From an uncultured Eubacteriales bacterium (GTDB taxonomy: Bacteria > Bacillota > Clostridia > Oscillospirales > Oscillospiraceae): 22,487 nucleotides of DNA. A program made the translations under genes and the position numbers. The notes beneath the pieces were generated by a model. That model ran no database searches. It saw only the letters and a program-made list of their open reading frames with translations, and was not told the DNA's origin. Below, piece by piece: positions 6,162 to 13,800 of this stretch (positions are counted from its first letter, which is position 1; every line of letters starts with the position of its first letter). The DNA lies in NCBI GenBank assembly GCA_900549705.1, contig URPI01000018.1:1-22487 (forward strand), given 5' to 3'.

Positions 6162-6263
6162 ATGTATTCTGAGAAACGTAATTTTAAATGTATCAAAACA
6201 TATCGCTTCTGCTGCCCGTTTGTTCCAATATCACGTTCCGCCTCTTTGGAAGCATGTGTATGA
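6162..6263 (+). CDS. Possible 33-aa cysteine-rich leader peptide
   Basis: A short ORF with the best ribosome binding site of the region: AGGAGG at 6149-6154, 7 nt before the ATG. It encodes 33 residues beginning MYSEKRNFKC and including RFCCPFVP, with four cysteines. Its TGA (6261-6263) overlaps an ATG at 6260 that is in frame with the downstream PAS protein (ATGA overlap), a layout typical of translational coupling. No family is recognised. It could be a leader peptide, a coupled small protein, or the remains of an older start of the PAS gene. Coding status is supported only by the ribosome site and the overlap. Confidence 0.4.
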   Translation: MYSEKRNFKCIKTYRFCCPFVPISRSASLEACV

Positions 6264-6295
6264 AACTGGACAAATCCATGATATTCGAGGTACCT

Positions 6296-7534
6296 ATGAG
6301 CAACGGATATAACCGAGAAAATGATACATTTGCCGAAGGCTATGGAAAAATCAGCGAAAGAACCAAAAGAGCGATGGAGCGCGTCAGTGCAGAGAATCAT
6401 GCCGCAGGCACCATGGTCGGTTACTATGATAAGGCATTGACCGTTTTGGTGGCCAGTGATGATTTGCTGAACAGCCTCGGCTATACCTATCAGGATTTCC
6501 TGGCGTTTACCGGCGGCAGTCTGCGGCGGCTTTTGCGGGAGGAAAACGCCATGACTGTAACGCCGCAGAAGTGGAAAGCCATCCACAGCGGGGAAACCTC
6601 GTTTGTCACCGGCGGGGGCAGCCTTGTGCCGGTGTGGCTGTGCAAGACGGATAACGTCGATGCGGAGGGAATTCCTGTCTGGGTGCTTTCTGCACGGGTA
6701 GACAGGGGGCTGGATCAGTTGTCCCGGGTCAGCGAGGCAATTGGCGTTGGTTCCTGGTCGATGGATTGCAGCGCCGAAGGAAATATTACCCAGGTGTGCT
6801 GGAGTCACGCGCTCCGCCGGATTTTGGGCTATGAGGATGTGCTTGATTTCCCCAATGAACTGAAGACCTTGATTTCTGTTTTGCATCCGGCTGACCGGGA
6901 TGCCGTTCTGGGGCGATTGATGACGGCTATCTGGGATCGGAATGACCAGTTCCAGATTGGGGTGAAGTGCCGCCTGATGCGAAAGAAAGACGGCTGGGGA
7001 TGGTTTCACGTTGCGGCGGAAATCAGCCGCCGCCCGGATGGAACTGCAAGCAGCGTCACCGGCGTGCTGATTGACATTGATGAGGAGGTTTGCTCTGCGG
7101 AGCGGATGTCCGGCGTGGAGCGTTGTCAGGAGGCGCTGACGGAGGACGACAAGGTGGAGCGCTTGATTCAAAAAATGTCAACACTGGTGAGTCGCTTTGC
7201 GGTGTGTGACCTGGAAAATGACCAATACGGATATGTTTCCATGTCCCAGGGCGGGGATTACCCATTCAATGGAAAATACACTGACCTTGTTCAGCTTGCG
7301 GCGAAGTATTTCATGACATTGCCGCCGCTGGACGCGCTGAGCGTTATGATGTCACCTGAGAAATTCCGGGAGAATCTGCATACGGCTGATGATGTGCTGA
7401 AATTTGAATATTGCTCCCTGAACGGGGACGACTGCCGCATGGCCACCGTCATTCCGCTGGATTGGAGAAATGGAATCCTCACCAAAGTACTGTGTACCTC
7501 CGCGGACATTGAAAAGCCGTCCCAGCGGTCGTAA
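6296..7534 (+). CDS. PAS-domain sensory protein under c-di-GMP riboswitch control, no output domain
   Basis: A cytosolic protein of 412 aa from this start. Residues about 35-125 look like a divergent PAS domain (GYYDKALTVLVASDDLLNSL). Residues about 145-260 form a PAS_3/PAC module (GVGSWSMD, WSHALRRILGYED, LHPADRDAVLGRL, GWGWFHVAAEISR, GVLIDIDEE). Residues about 265-405 form a third sensory-type domain ending with VIPLDWRNGILTKVL. In related clostridial proteins such a series usually precedes a GGDEF or histidine-kinase domain, but here the protein ends, and no GGDEF, EAL or kinase motif occurs downstream. Starts at 6188 (no ribosome site), 6260 (GGAAG, coupled to the leader ORF) and 6296 (GAGG, 5 nt) are all in frame; I prefer 6296 but 6260 is nearly as good. 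A strong promoter and a c-di-GMP-I riboswitch lie upstream, so it probably acts in c-di-GMP signalling, perhaps by interaction with a separate partner. Confidence 0.8.
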   Translation: MSNGYNRENDTFAEGYGKISERTKRAMERVSAENHAAGTMVGYYDKALTVLVASDDLLNSLGYTYQDFLAFTGGSLRRLLREENAMTVTPQKWKAIHSGETSFVTGGGSLVPVWLCKTDNVDAEGIPVWVLSARVDRGLDQLSRVSEAIGVGSWSMDCSAEGNITQVCWSHALRRILGYEDVLDFPNELKTLISVLHPADRDAVLGRLMTAIWDRNDQFQIGVKCRLMRKKDGWGWFHVAAEISRRPDGTASSVTGVLIDIDEEVCSAERMSGVERCQEALTEDDKVERLIQKMSTLVSRFAVCDLENDQYGYVSMSQGGDYPFNGKYTDLVQLAAKYFMTLPPLDALSVMMSPEKFRENLHTADDVLKFEYCSLNGDDCRMATVIPLDWRNGILTKVLCTSADIEKPSQRS

Positions 7535-7656
7535 ATTTCCGCCATTGCCGGTGAGCTTTGAAGCAGCCGGACAGCGGGCATGAACGGCTGTCTCCCGAAC
7601 CCGTCAGCGGAAAAAACCAAAACCGTTCCGACGGAACGCAAAATCGGATAATACCC

Positions 7657-7695
7657 AAACAGCTGGCAGATCTCAAAAATCTGCCAGCTGTTTTT
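7657..7695 (+). terminator. Strong terminator of the PAS gene
   Basis: Perfect 15-bp stem (7657-7671 with 7679-7693, core CAGCTGGCAGAT) with a 7-base loop and a T5 end. The 7535-7656 stretch before it holds no gene, only a small CGTTCCG/CGGAACG dyad at 7624-7638. Between 7696 and 7840 I see nothing convincing. Confidence 0.92.
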
Positions 7696-7865
7696 CGTGG
7701 TGCCGCACGATATGAACATAATCTCCGACAAAAAGAAAGTACATATTATGACCATATGCGAAAGATGAAACCAATCAAGGCTGCATATCCCCCGCACGGT
7801 TCCTGGCGTTAGCGGTGCTTGCCGGAAGTACGCTGCGATATTCTGTGAACAAACTGTTGCAGATG

Positions 7866-7894
7866 TTTACAATGCCAGCGTAGTTTGCTATACT
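7866..7894 (+). promoter_or_regulatory. Promoter of the LUD-domain gene, with overlapping dyad
   Basis: TTTACA (7866-7871), 17-nt spacer ending in TGC (extended -10), TATACT (7889-7894). The predicted start near 7901 leaves only about 15 nt of leader. An imperfect inverted repeat, TGTGAACA (7844-7851) and TGTTTACA (7864-7871), covers the -35 and may be an operator. Confidence 0.75.
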
Positions 7895-7915
7895 TTGTAA
7901 AAAGGAGTTGATTCC

Positions 7916-8551
7916 ATGGATCCCAAAAAGGAAATGTACCGCAAGCGCGGCGCTATTCTGGCGGGCAATCTGACCCGCCGCCAGTTTGATGCTTATTATT
8001 GTGACAGAAGGGAGGAGGCGCTGCAAAAAGCGCTGGAGTTGGTGCCGGACGGCGCTACTGTTGGCTGGGGCGGAGCCATGTCTGCCCAACAGATTGGGCT
8101 GATGGATGCTTTGCGTTCAAAGCCTGTCACTCTCTTTGACCGGGAAACGGCTCAAAGCCAGGAGGAGCGTACCGCTATTTTAAAGCAGTGCCTGACTGCC
8201 AATGTATTCCTCACCGGTGCCAATGCGCTGAGCTTGGATGGGCAGATGGTCAACATTGACGGAACCGGAAACCGAGCGGCTGCCATTGCGTTCGGGCCGG
8301 ATACGGTGCTGGTCATTGCGGGGATGAATAAGGTTTGTGATACGTTGGAGCAGGCTGTGATTCGTGCTCGCACGGTGGCGGCTCCGGCCAACGTCCAACG
8401 TTTTCCCAATGACACCCCCTGCAAGCGCACCGGCTCCTGCCAGAACTGCATCAGCGCTGATTGCATCTGTAATCAGCTGCTCATCACCCGCCATTGCCGT
8501 CCGGCGGGCAGAATCAAATTCATCCTGGTGGGGGAAGACCTGGGCTTATAA
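7916..8551 (+). CDS. LUD-domain (LutC/YkgG-like) lactate utilisation protein
   Basis: A 211-aa cytosolic protein of the LUD (former DUF162) family, which includes LutB/LutC of the iron-sulfur L-lactate oxidation complex. Diagnostic segments are ATVGWGGAMSAQQIGL (about 47-62), TGANALSLDGQMVNIDGTGN (100-119), and AFGPDTVLVIAGMNKV (125-140). Near the C-terminus is a cysteine cluster (Cys169, 175, 178, 183, 185; CKRTGSCQNCISADCICNQ) that may bind metal or an Fe-S centre and is common in stand-alone clostridial members. AGGAG precedes the ATG by about 9 nt. No lutA or lutB partner is present. It converges on D-lactate dehydrogenase, and together they suggest lactate metabolism, although the function of the stand-alone form is not established. 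Confidence 0.88.
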   Translation: MDPKKEMYRKRGAILAGNLTRRQFDAYYCDRREEALQKALELVPDGATVGWGGAMSAQQIGLMDALRSKPVTLFDRETAQSQEERTAILKQCLTANVFLTGANALSLDGQMVNIDGTGNRAAAIAFGPDTVLVIAGMNKVCDTLEQAVIRARTVAAPANVQRFPNDTPCKRTGSCQNCISADCICNQLLITRHCRPAGRIKFILVGEDLGL

Positions 8552-8582
8552 AAAATCCCTGCCGGAGTTATTCCGGCAGGGG
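8551..8582 (-). terminator. Terminator between the LUD gene and ldhA
   Basis: Perfect 10-bp stem CCCTGCCGGA (8557-8566) with TCCGGCAGGG (8572-8581). A T6 run follows on the minus strand, so it primarily ends ldhA transcription. It begins immediately at the LUD stop codon and may also slow plus-strand transcription. Confidence 0.88.
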
Positions 8583-8589
8583 AGAGACG

Positions 8590-9579
8590 TTATTTGCTCA
8601 GCAGTACCTCGGTCTGCTCATTGGGTGTTCCCTGGAAGAACTTCAGAACATTGTCCACCGTGGTGGCGGCGATGTTGTCCAGTGCTTCCTGGGTGAGGAA
8701 AGCCTGGTGGGACGATACAATCACGTTGGGCATTGCGATCAGGCGCACCAGCGTGTCATCCTGCACCACATGGCCGGAATAGTCCTCGTAGAAGAGGTCG
8801 CCCTCCTCCTCGTACACATCCAGACAAGCAGCGCCTACCTTCTTCTCCTTGATGCCGGTAATCAAATCCTCAGTGTTAATCAAAGCACCCCGGGAGGTAT
8901 TGACGATGGTAACACCTTTCTTCATCTTTGCGATGGAGTCGGCGCAGATGACGTGCTTTGTTTCTTCGGTCAGGGGGCAGTGGAGAGAAATGATGTCGGA
9001 CTGGGCAAAAAGCTCGTCCAGGGAAACATATTCCAGCCCGGTGGCAGGATTGGGATATTTGTCATAGGCAATTACCTTCATGCCAAAGCCTTTGCTGATG
9101 TCCGCAAACACCCGGCCAATCTTGCCGGTGCCAATAACACCCACCGTCTTGCCGTACAGATCGAAGCCCACAAAGCCCTGGAGGCTGAAATTGAAGTCCC
9201 GGGTGCGGATATAGGCCTTGTGCGTTCTGCGGTTGATGGTCAGCAGCAGCGCCATGGCGTGCTCCGCAACCGCATGGGGGGAGTAGGCGGGAACCCGGAA
9301 TACCCGGATTTTCCCCTGACAGGCAGCAATATCCACATTGTTGAAACCGGCGCACCGCAGCACCAGCAGCTTCACGCCGTAGCTGTGCAGCTTCTCTATC
9401 ACAGCGGCGTTCACGGTGTCGTTGACGAACACGCACACGGCATCATAACCGTTTGCCAAGGAAACGGTGTCCTCGTTCAGCCGGGTCTCGAAGTATTTGA
9501 TTTCCAGGCCGGTGCCCTCGGCACGGTGGTCAAAGCCGGGCATATCATAGGTTTTGGTATCGAAAAATGCAAGTTTCAT
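8590..9579 (-). CDS. ldhA: D-lactate dehydrogenase (fermentative)
   Basis: A 329-aa NAD-dependent D-2-hydroxyacid dehydrogenase that reduces pyruvate to D-lactate and regenerates NAD+. The length equals that of E. coli LdhA, and many segments correspond: LRCAGFNNVDIAA, RVPAYSPHAVAEHA, the Rossmann motif GVIGTGKIG (147-155, GxGxxG), ISLHCPLTEETKH and NTSRGALINTEDL. The catalytic triad is visible as Arg230 (TSRGAL), Glu259 (YEEE) and His291 (SSHQAF). GGAG lies about 9-10 nt before the ATG. It is transcribed alone from a consensus promoter whose -10 is covered by a dyad, and ends at a strong hairpin. It converges with a LUD-domain gene. Assignment to D-LDH rather than another 2-hydroxyacid dehydrogenase rests on the close resemblance to LdhA. 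Confidence 0.94.
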   Translation of the reverse strand: MKLAFFDTKTYDMPGFDHRAEGTGLEIKYFETRLNEDTVSLANGYDAVCVFVNDTVNAAVIEKLHSYGVKLLVLRCAGFNNVDIAACQGKIRVFRVPAYSPHAVAEHAMALLLTINRRTHKAYIRTRDFNFSLQGFVGFDLYGKTVGVIGTGKIGRVFADISKGFGMKVIAYDKYPNPATGLEYVSLDELFAQSDIISLHCPLTEETKHVICADSIAKMKKGVTIVNTSRGALINTEDLITGIKEKKVGAACLDVYEEEGDLFYEDYSGHVVQDDTLVRLIAMPNVIVSSHQAFLTQEALDNIAATTVDNVLKFFQGTPNEQTEVLLSK

Positions 9580-9604
9580 TTTGAATCAACTCCGTATTTA
9601 ATTA

Positions 9605-9640
9605 TCGATATTATTATATCGAATTATTTTCGTTTGTCAA
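9605..9640 (-). promoter_or_regulatory. ldhA promoter with operator-like dyad over the -10
   Basis: On the minus strand, TTGACA (9635-9640), 16-nt spacer, TATAAT (9613-9618). A perfect 7-bp inverted repeat TCGATAT-N4-ATATCGA (9605-9622) covers the whole -10, a placement expected for a repressor. It does not match the Rex consensus (TTGTGAA-N4-TTCACAA). The opposite strand has only a weak candidate promoter (TTGTCA at 9634) for the GtrA gene. Confidence 0.78.
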
Positions 9641-9679
9641 GTACCCGTCCAAAATATTTTTTCCGTCAGAGGTGTGTTT

Positions 9680-10093
9680 ATGCTTCCAAAAATCAAAGAG
9701 CTGCTCAAAAAATACCGCAGCCAGCTCATCTACCTGGTGTTCGGCGTTTTAACGACCCTGGTGAATTACATTGTATACATTCCGTGTTACCATTATTTGC
9801 AGTCGGCTTCCCTGAGCAATTCCATTGCCTGGGTGTTTGCCGTATTGTTTGCCTATGTGACCAACAAGCCTTTTGTGTTTGAAAGCCACAATTGGACATG
9901 GAAGGTAGTCGCGCCGGAGTTTGCCAAATTTGTGGGAACCCGCGTTGCTTCCTGGCTGGTGGAAACCGGAATCCTGTTCCTGACGGTGGATGTGCTCCAT
10001 TGGAACGGCATTGTCTGGAAATTGGTCACCAGCGTGCTGGTTGTGGTGCTCAATTATGTAGGCAGCAAACTTTTGGTGTTTCGGGGAAAGTAA
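9680..10093 (+). CDS. GtrA-like family membrane protein
   Basis: A 137-aa protein with four predicted transmembrane segments: about LIYLVFGVLTTLVNYIVYI, SIAWVFAVLFAYVTNKPFVF, SWLVETGILFLTV and LVTSVLVVVLNYVGSKLLVF. The sequence matches the GtrA-like family, members of which are thought to move or flip lipid-linked sugars for cell-surface polysaccharides. The ATG at 9680 has AGAGG 7 nt upstream; a GTG two codons earlier is less likely. The stop lies 9 nt before the ABC ATPase start, so it is probably the first gene of a three-gene operon. Why a GtrA protein is paired with a MacB-type exporter is unclear. Confidence 0.88.
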   Translation: MLPKIKELLKKYRSQLIYLVFGVLTTLVNYIVYIPCYHYLQSASLSNSIAWVFAVLFAYVTNKPFVFESHNWTWKVVAPEFAKFVGTRVASWLVETGILFLTVDVLHWNGIVWKLVTSVLVVVLNYVGSKLLVFRGK

Positions 10094-10102
10094 GAGGGAG
10101 CC

Positions 10103-10804
10103 ATGGCATTTGTAGAATTTGAAAACGTTGGAAAGACCTATCAGATGGGCGAGGTGAAAATCAACGCCCTTCACGATGCAACCTTCCAGATTGAAAAAGG
10201 GGAGCTGGTGGTGATTGTCGGCCCCTCCGGTGCGGGCAAAACCACGCTCCTGAATATCCTTGGCGGCATGGACAGCCTGACCACGGGCAAGGTGCTGCTG
10301 GATGGCCGGGACATCTCCGGCATGGACAGACGGGAGCTGACCCAGTACCGCCGCATGGATGTGGGCTTCGTGTTCCAGTTTTATAACCTGATTGGCAACC
10401 TCAACGCATTGGAAAACGTGGAGCTGGCAAATCAGATATGCAAGCATCCGCTCCCCGCCGCCCAGGTGCTCAAGGATGTGGGGTTGGAAGCCAGAATGAA
10501 AAATTTCCCCAGCCAGCTTTCCGGCGGCGAGCAGCAGCGTGTGGCCATTGCAAGAGCCTTGGCGAAAAATCCAAAGCTTTTGCTGTGCGATGAGCCAACC
10601 GGTGCCTTGGATTATCAAACCGGCAAGGCTATTTTGAAGCTGCTTCAGGATACGGGCCGGAAAACGGGCATGACGGTGGTCATCATCACCCACAACGGCG
10701 CGCTCACCGCCATGGCCGACCGGGTAATTCATGTGAAAAACGGAACGGTCTGCGGCATCGAAAAAAACGAGCACCCCATGGATATTTCGGAGATTGAGTG
10801 GTAA
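10103..10804 (+). CDS. ABC transporter ATPase, MacB/LolD type
   Basis: A 233-aa ATP-binding subunit with all hallmark motifs: Walker A GPSGAGKTT (40-48), Q-loop Gln92 (FVFQFYNL), signature LSGGEQQR (139-146), Walker B LLLCDEP (159-165), D-loop GALD and H-loop His197 (IITHN). It belongs to the MacB/LolD/FtsE-like group whose permeases are mechanotransmitters rather than classical transporters, typically for peptide or antibiotic export or for resistance. A GAGG-containing site precedes the ATG closely. The stop overlaps the start of the permease by one base (TAATG), so the two are translationally coupled and form one complex. Confidence 0.95.
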   Translation: MAFVEFENVGKTYQMGEVKINALHDATFQIEKGELVVIVGPSGAGKTTLLNILGGMDSLTTGKVLLDGRDISGMDRRELTQYRRMDVGFVFQFYNLIGNLNALENVELANQICKHPLPAAQVLKDVGLEARMKNFPSQLSGGEQQRVAIARALAKNPKLLLCDEPTGALDYQTGKAILKLLQDTGRKTGMTVVIITHNGALTAMADRVIHVKNGTVCGIEKNEHPMDISEIEW

Positions 10805-13800
10805 TGAAAAGAAATATGATGCGCCGGAATCTGCGGCGCTCCATCACCAAATCCTTCGGGCGTTATATCGCCATTGCCATGATTATTGCCCTGGGAGCCG
10901 GTATGTTTGTTGGTCTGCGCTCCACCAAAACGGATATGGTGGAAACGGGGCGGGAATATATGCACGCCCAGAATATGTTTGACCTGCGGCTGCTTACCAC
11001 CTATGGCTGGGACAAATCCCAACTGGAGCCGATTTCCCGGCTGCCGGGCATCAAAGAGGCCGAGGGCGTTTTCTATTCCGACCTGATTGCTCAGTGTCAG
11101 GGTGGGGATGAATCGGCGGTCTACCGCTTCTATACCATCCCGGAGAAAATCAACCGCCTGGTGCTGCTGGAGGGCAGAATGCCCCAGGCACCGGACGAAT
11201 GCCTGGCAGATGGCTTCCACAACGGAAAAGAGGTCATCGGCAAAACGGTTTCCATGACGGATGATAATTCCGATACCGCCCTTGACCAGCTGACCCAGCG
11301 AAAATTCACCATCGTTGGCCTCGTGAGTACGCCGCTGTATATGGACACCAACCGGGGCAATACCGCCGTTGGCAGCGGCAGAATCACCAATTATTTCTTT
11401 GTTCCGGAAGAAGCCTTTGATGTTGCTTATTATACGGAGATTCAAGCCACCATCGAGGGGGACTATACCCCCTATACCCAGGTATATAACGATGCCCTGT
11501 CCGATGCCGCCGATGTAATCAAGCCGTTGCTGACACCCTTTGCGCAGCAGCGCTTGCAGTCTGCCAAGCAGCAGGCGGAGCAGGCCCTTTTGGACGGTCA
11601 GGAGGAATACCGGCAGGGAAAAGCGGATTATGAGCGGGAAAAGGCAGATGCCTTGCAGCAGTTGGCGGATTCCGGGCAGCAGTTGGAGGATGGTCAGCAG
11701 GCAATTGAGGAAGCCGAAAAGACCTTGGCAGAGTCCGAGCAGCAGCTGAAAGACGGAAAAGCCGCGCTGGAAGAAGGGCAGCAAAAGATTGATGATTCCG
11801 GGGAAACCCTGAAATCCGCCCAGGCTGGCGGCCAATCGGCGTTGAGCAGCGCCAATTCCACGCTGGAAGCCAAGGAAATTGAGCTGGAAGCGGCCTCCCA
11901 GGCGGTAGAAAGCGGCATTGCGCAGATAAATGCCGGCCTGGTTCAAATCCAATCCGGCATCACCCAGATTAAAATCGGTCTGTCTCAGGTTGGAATTGCC
12001 ATCCGCCCGGTGGAGGCAATGGTCAAAATTGCTCAGACGAATACTGACCTGGCACAGCAGACGCTGGACAGCCTGGAAAGCATCGGTGCGCCGGACATTG
12101 CCTTGCAGCTGGCGCGGGAGAAGCTGGAAAAATGCCAGCAGGAGCAGGCAAAGTATGAAGCCCAGCTATCAGAGCTGACCGCCCAGCAGGCGGAGTTGAA
12201 TGCCAAGATGGACGAGATAACCGCCCAGCAGGCAGAACTGGAAGCCCAGCGGGAAGACCTGCTTTCCAAGCGGGAGCAAATCCGTGCCGGTCGCCAGCAG
12301 ATTCGGGATGGCTATGCCGAAATCGGAAACCAGCGCACCTCCATGAACAGCCAGATTGTCTATGGCTATCAGCAGATTACCAGCGGTCAGCAGCAATTGG
12401 AGGACAGCCGCAAGCAGCTCCGGGAGGGCGAACGGGAGCTGGAGGCAGGCAAAAAGGAATTGGAGGAGCGCAAGCAGGAGCTGGCCGACGGCTGGACAGC
12501 ATTGGAAGAAGCCCGGCAGGAGGCGGACGAAAAATTCCGTGAAGCAGAGCAGCAGCTGGAAGAAGCCGCCCAAAAATTGGAGGATGCACAAAAGACCGTT
12601 GCTGATATTACCGAAACGGAGGTATATGTTCTGGACAGAACCACCAACATCGGCTATAACTCCCTGGACAGCAACTCTGATATTGTGGCGGGCGTTTCCC
12701 GGGTGTTTCCGGCCTTTTTTCTGCTGGTGGCGGCGCTGGTGTGCATCACCACCATGACCCGCATGGTGGATGAGGAGCGCACCCAGATGGGCACATTGAA
12801 AGCCCTGGGCTACAGCAATGTTTCCATTGCCTCAAAATACCTGAAATACGCCGGAAGCAGTGCTATTTTCGGCTGCGGCACCGGTGTCATTGTCGGAAGC
12901 ATTGTGTTCCCGTCGGTGCTGTGGCAGGCCTATAAGCTGGTGACCTTTGTTACGCCCAATATCAAGCACTGCTTTGATTGGAAGATGGCTTTGTCAGTCA
13001 CTGCGCTTTATACCGGTGCCATGATGCTTGTCAGCTGGTATTGCTGCCATCGCTCCTTACAGGAGGTTCCGGCGGAGCTGATCCGTCCCAAACCGCCTAC
13101 CTCCGGCAAGGCGCTGCTGATTGAAAGGCTTCCGCTGTGGCGGCATATCAGCTTTCTCAATAAGGTGGCCATTCGCAATATCTTCCGTTATCGCCAGCGG
13201 CTGGTGATGATGCTGGTGGGCATTGGCGGGTGTACAGCACTGCTGATGACCGGCTTTGGCATCCGGGATTCTATTTCCAAAATCGTGGATGTCCAGTTCC
13301 GGGATGTGACCCAATATGATGTGCAGGTCATGTTCCGCAGTGGCCAAACCCAACAGCAGCAGACGGATTTTTGCCGGGCGTTGGAGCCATATGCCGATGA
13401 AATCCTGTTTTATTATCAGGTCAGCGGTGAAATTTCCGTGGGTGACCAAACCAGAGACATCTATTTGATGGCAGCGCAGGAAGAATTGACGGACTTTATT
13501 GACCTTCATATGGATGAAAATACGATTTCCATGCCGGGGCAGGGGGAAGCGCTGCTGTCAGCGGGCATGGCGGATATTCTGGGAGTGAAAACAGGGGATA
13601 GGGTCGTTCTTCACAACCCGGATATGCAAACCCTGGATGTGACCGTTTCCGGCATTTATGAAAACCACGTCTATAACTACGCCATTGTGTCCCCCCAAAC
13701 CGTGGAAGACCAGTGGGGTGCAGCGCCGGAATGGCAGATGGCGCTGATTGACGTGCGAGAGGGCAAGAACCCCAGCGCAGCCGGTGCCGCTGCCAACAAG

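Noticed and set aside
6041..7171. Minus-strand open frame of 376 codons
   Set aside because: Antisense to the riboswitch leader and the PAS gene; no ribosome site or family.
7558..7812. Plus-strand open frame of 84 codons
   Set aside because: It runs straight through a perfect 15-bp terminator and has no ribosome site.
7844..7871. Possible Rex site upstream of the LUD gene
   Set aside because: TGTGAACA and TGTTTACA are 12 nt apart and do not fit the TTGTGAA-N4-TTCACAA pattern; kept only as a generic dyad.
8494..9882. Long plus-strand open frame of 462 codons
   Set aside because: It is antisense to ldhA, has low-complexity composition and no family similarity or ribosome site; ldhA on the other strand has all catalytic motifs.
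10729..11952. Long minus-strand open frame of 407 codons rich in Leu, Phe and Gly
   Set aside because: It is the shadow of the Gln/Glu-rich coiled coil of the FtsX permease; its hydrophobic look comes from reading CAG/GAG codons in reverse.
11540..12600. Repetitive-looking DNA (repeated CAGCAG, GAGCTGGA words)
   Set aside because: Explained by the coiled-coil protein sequence; no direct repeat units of fixed length or CRISPR-like spacing were seen.
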